Origin: Chloracidobacterium sp. | GTDB taxonomy: Bacteria > Acidobacteriota > Blastocatellia > Pyrinomonadales > Pyrinomonadaceae | Assembly: GCA_025362075.1 (NCBI GenBank) | Contig: JANYIL010000220.1 | Coordinates: 1-33,292, forward strand | DNA: 33,292 nt | Reading direction: 5' to 3' | Part shown: piece by piece, positions 31,483 to 33,292 of the stretch | Layout: each line of letters begins with the position of its first letter | Position numbering within the stretch: position 1 is the first letter of the stretch | Notes under the pieces: generated by a model | Seen by the model: only the letters and a program-made list of their open reading frames with translations | Databases searched by the model: none | What the model was told of the DNA's origin: nothing | Position numbers and translations under genes: made by a program

Positions 31483-33291
31483 CTATTCCGGCAGGCCGAC
31501 CTTTCGCAGCAATTCCTTAAAGCGCGGCTCCGCTCGCAGCGGAGCCCAATGGGGGTTGGTTTTGAGCCTGACCAAATTTGTATAGTGCGGGCCGCTTGTC
31601 ACGGCTTTTTCCAGCGTCTCAAGAGCGTCCTCTTTATTCCCCATACCGATCTGAAAGCGCGCAAGATCAAGCGGGTCGATCTTGCCATTTGTTGCACGGG
31701 CGTTTTCCGTGATAATTTCAAGCCTCTTTTGCCAATAACCCCGCGCACCCGACTTGCGGTAGATCTCTTTTAGCTCTGCAGCGTTTTTTTCGACTTGTTC
31801 CGGCGGCCTGCCCAGCAAAAGCAGTCTTTTTCGCTGTTCCTCGATCCCCTCTTCGTACATGCCTTTCAAAATATAAGCATTGGACAAATTATTGTGCGCG
31901 GGAGCAAAAGCGGTATCAATTTCAAGTGTCTTTTTGTATTGAGCGATCGCGTCATCAACCCGACTGCTATTAAGGTACATGTTGGCGAGCACCATGTTAA
32001 AAAGGGGTGACAATGGATCAAGCTCGAGAGCCCGCTTTATTTCTGCGATCCCTTCATCAGGCCGTCCCATATTGATCAAATACTCGCCGTACCATTGATG
32101 ACCGGAGGCATAATTTGGATCGATCTCAAGGGCCCGCTTAAACTCTTTTTCAGCTTCCGCATGCTTCCAGTCGTATTCGTGCAGGACATAGCCCAGCGTT
32201 GCATGCGGTTCGGCCAGATTTGGATCGATCTCCAGGGCTTTTTGCGCGGCGGCACGGGCTTTTGGATAGGTTTCATCAGGCCGCTGGTCGATGGAATTAC
32301 TGGGCATGACACCATAAGCATCAGCGAGTCCGGCGTAGGCTAACGCGTAAGCCGGATCGAGGGCGATCGCCTGATCGAAATACTCGATACTCTTGTTTAG
32401 GTTCACCTCGGAGCGTTTGTTCCAGTAGAACCGGCCCTGTAAATACAGCCTGTAAGCCTCAGGGTTGGGCGTGTACCGTTTTTCAACCTTCGCGACGTCC
32501 GCACCGGAAAGCTTGGTTTTGAGTTTATTTGAGACATCACGGGCGATCTCGCTTTGCAGGGAGACGACATCCGCTTGTTTACGGTCGTATTTTCCGCTCC
32601 AGATCACGTTTTCCGTCACCGCATCGAGCAACTCGAGACTCAACGTAAGCTGATCGCCACGCTGGATCACCCGCCCATACAAAACCGCCTGAACGCCCAA
32701 CTCCTTGCCGAGCGTTTTAGTGTCCACATCCTTGCCCTTATAACGAAACACCGACGAGCGGCCCTTCACATTCAGATTAGGCAGCTGTGACAAACTGCTG
32801 ATCAGCGTCTCGGTCATGCCGTCCGACAAATACTCAACATCAGCATTCCCGCTCTCATTAACAAACGGCATCACCGCGATCGAATTGATCTGTTTGGTCG
32901 GAGCGAAATACCTGTAGCCGAAAAATCCGCCGACAAGGATCAGAACGATCACGATCAGGGCTGCTAGCGGCTTCGCCACTCTATTTGCGGAAAAGCTCTG
33001 CTTTTCCGTCGAGTCACTCAAATTCTTTTGAGGCTCCGCCTCCGCTCCGCGTGGAAAAATAGCCGTTTTGTCGGTCGTGTTAATCTGGGCGCGAGTCGGA
33101 GCCTCGCCGGGCGCGGCTGTCGAGTGCAAGATCGCGGTTTGTGGTTCATCCGACGGAAACCCAGTCGCTACCGCTCCCGGTTCTGACATCGCGGCCGTCG
33201 CTGGGCCTTCGAGCAGAGCATTTCCGTCGTCGAGACAATAGAGCAGCGTGTCGTCGTAATAATCCCGCCTGCATTCAGGGCATCGTTTCAT
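31483..33291 (-). CDS. Zinc-ribbon, TolB-like and TPR membrane protein
   Basis: A 602-residue protein whose start lies at the window edge. The N-terminal CPEC (C4, C7) with C19 suggests a small zinc ribbon, then a disordered stretch and one membrane helix (about 106-128, AALIVIVLILVGGFFGY). Next comes a TolB/FlgO-like domain (135-245: SIAVMPFVNESGNADVEYLSDGMTETLISSLSQL, VQAVLYGRV, ENVIWSGKYDR), found in eukaryote-like kinases and adenylate cyclases of Acidobacteriota. Tetratricopeptide repeats follow (about 275-500, units such as EYFDQAIALDPAYALAYAGLADAY). With the kinase or cyclase part absent it is probably an adaptor. The N-terminal MKRCPECRR looks like a true start, though the upstream region cannot be seen. 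Confidence 0.8.
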   Translation of the reverse strand: MKRCPECRRDYYDDTLLYCLDDGNALLEGPATAAMSEPGAVATGFPSDEPQTAILHSTAAPGEAPTRAQINTTDKTAIFPRGAEAEPQKNLSDSTEKQSFSANRVAKPLAALIVIVLILVGGFFGYRYFAPTKQINSIAVMPFVNESGNADVEYLSDGMTETLISSLSQLPNLNVKGRSSVFRYKGKDVDTKTLGKELGVQAVLYGRVIQRGDQLTLSLELLDAVTENVIWSGKYDRKQADVVSLQSEIARDVSNKLKTKLSGADVAKVEKRYTPNPEAYRLYLQGRFYWNKRSEVNLNKSIEYFDQAIALDPAYALAYAGLADAYGVMPSNSIDQRPDETYPKARAAAQKALEIDPNLAEPHATLGYVLHEYDWKHAEAEKEFKRALEIDPNYASGHQWYGEYLINMGRPDEGIAEIKRALELDPLSPLFNMVLANMYLNSSRVDDAIAQYKKTLEIDTAFAPAHNNLSNAYILKGMYEEGIEEQRKRLLLLGRPPEQVEKNAAELKEIYRKSGARGYWQKRLEIITENARATNGKIDPLDLARFQIGMGNKEDALETLEKAVTSGPHYTNLVRLKTNPHWAPLRAEPRFKELLRKVGLPE

Positions 33292-33292
33292 A

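Overview
The window is chromosomal DNA of moderate GC. It most resembles an Acidobacteriota genome of the Blastocatellia type. The support is the mix of families: a TolB-like/TPR protein opening with a CPEC zinc ribbon, a reaction-centre-like dihaem cytochrome fused to a second domain, a choice-of-anchor V secreted protein, and a pilMNOPQ operon. This is taxonomy by gene content only; no marker RNA is present. I saw no tRNA, rRNA, CRISPR array or transposase.

Layout. The left edge (1-588) holds a broken dppC, followed by dppD and dppF, with two small exported proteins of unknown function slotted between the transporter genes. After a bidirectional terminator lies a DUF2383-type four-helix protein (minus strand). 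A divergent two-gene signalling operon follows: a PocR-GAF-GGDEF diguanylate cyclase, translationally coupled to a large NTPase-like protein ending in an RsbW-type kinase domain. A secreted choice-of-anchor V protein and a second hairpin end this part. On the minus strand pilM-N-O-P-Q (15.4 to 10.4 kb) encodes the type IV pilus alignment complex and secretin.

From 15.8 to 18.9 kb a nucleotidyltransferase/HEPN module is coupled to an acyl-CoA dehydrogenase, divergent from an APH-fold kinase. The last two look like the split bacterial form of ACAD10/11 (LvaC/LvaA type, 4-hydroxyacyl-CoA catabolism). The kinase gene carries an in-frame 67-bp palindromic element.

From 30.6 down to 19.05 kb is one long minus-strand run centred on reductive pyrimidine breakdown: an NCS1 permease, methylmalonate-semialdehyde dehydrogenase, beta-ureidopropionase, PreT and PreA. 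A cytochrome fusion, an Asp/Asn-hydroxylase-like membrane protein and an exported protein lie among them. Three toxin-antitoxin modules (VapBC-like, MntA/HepT, BrnTA) sit in its gene junctions, two of them overlapping or abutting preT and preA. A further MntA/HepT remnant lies just upstream of the permease. Dihydropyrimidinase and the aminotransferase of the pathway are not in the window.

The most unusual feature is the pattern of five toxin-antitoxin modules in about 15 kb. Three have a visibly broken toxin (frameshift, nonsense codon, internal deletion) with an intact antitoxin, and the two intact modules are tied closely to preT and preA. A cluster of REP-like palindromes (31.2-31.45 kb) separates this region from a TolB-like/TPR membrane protein at the right edge.
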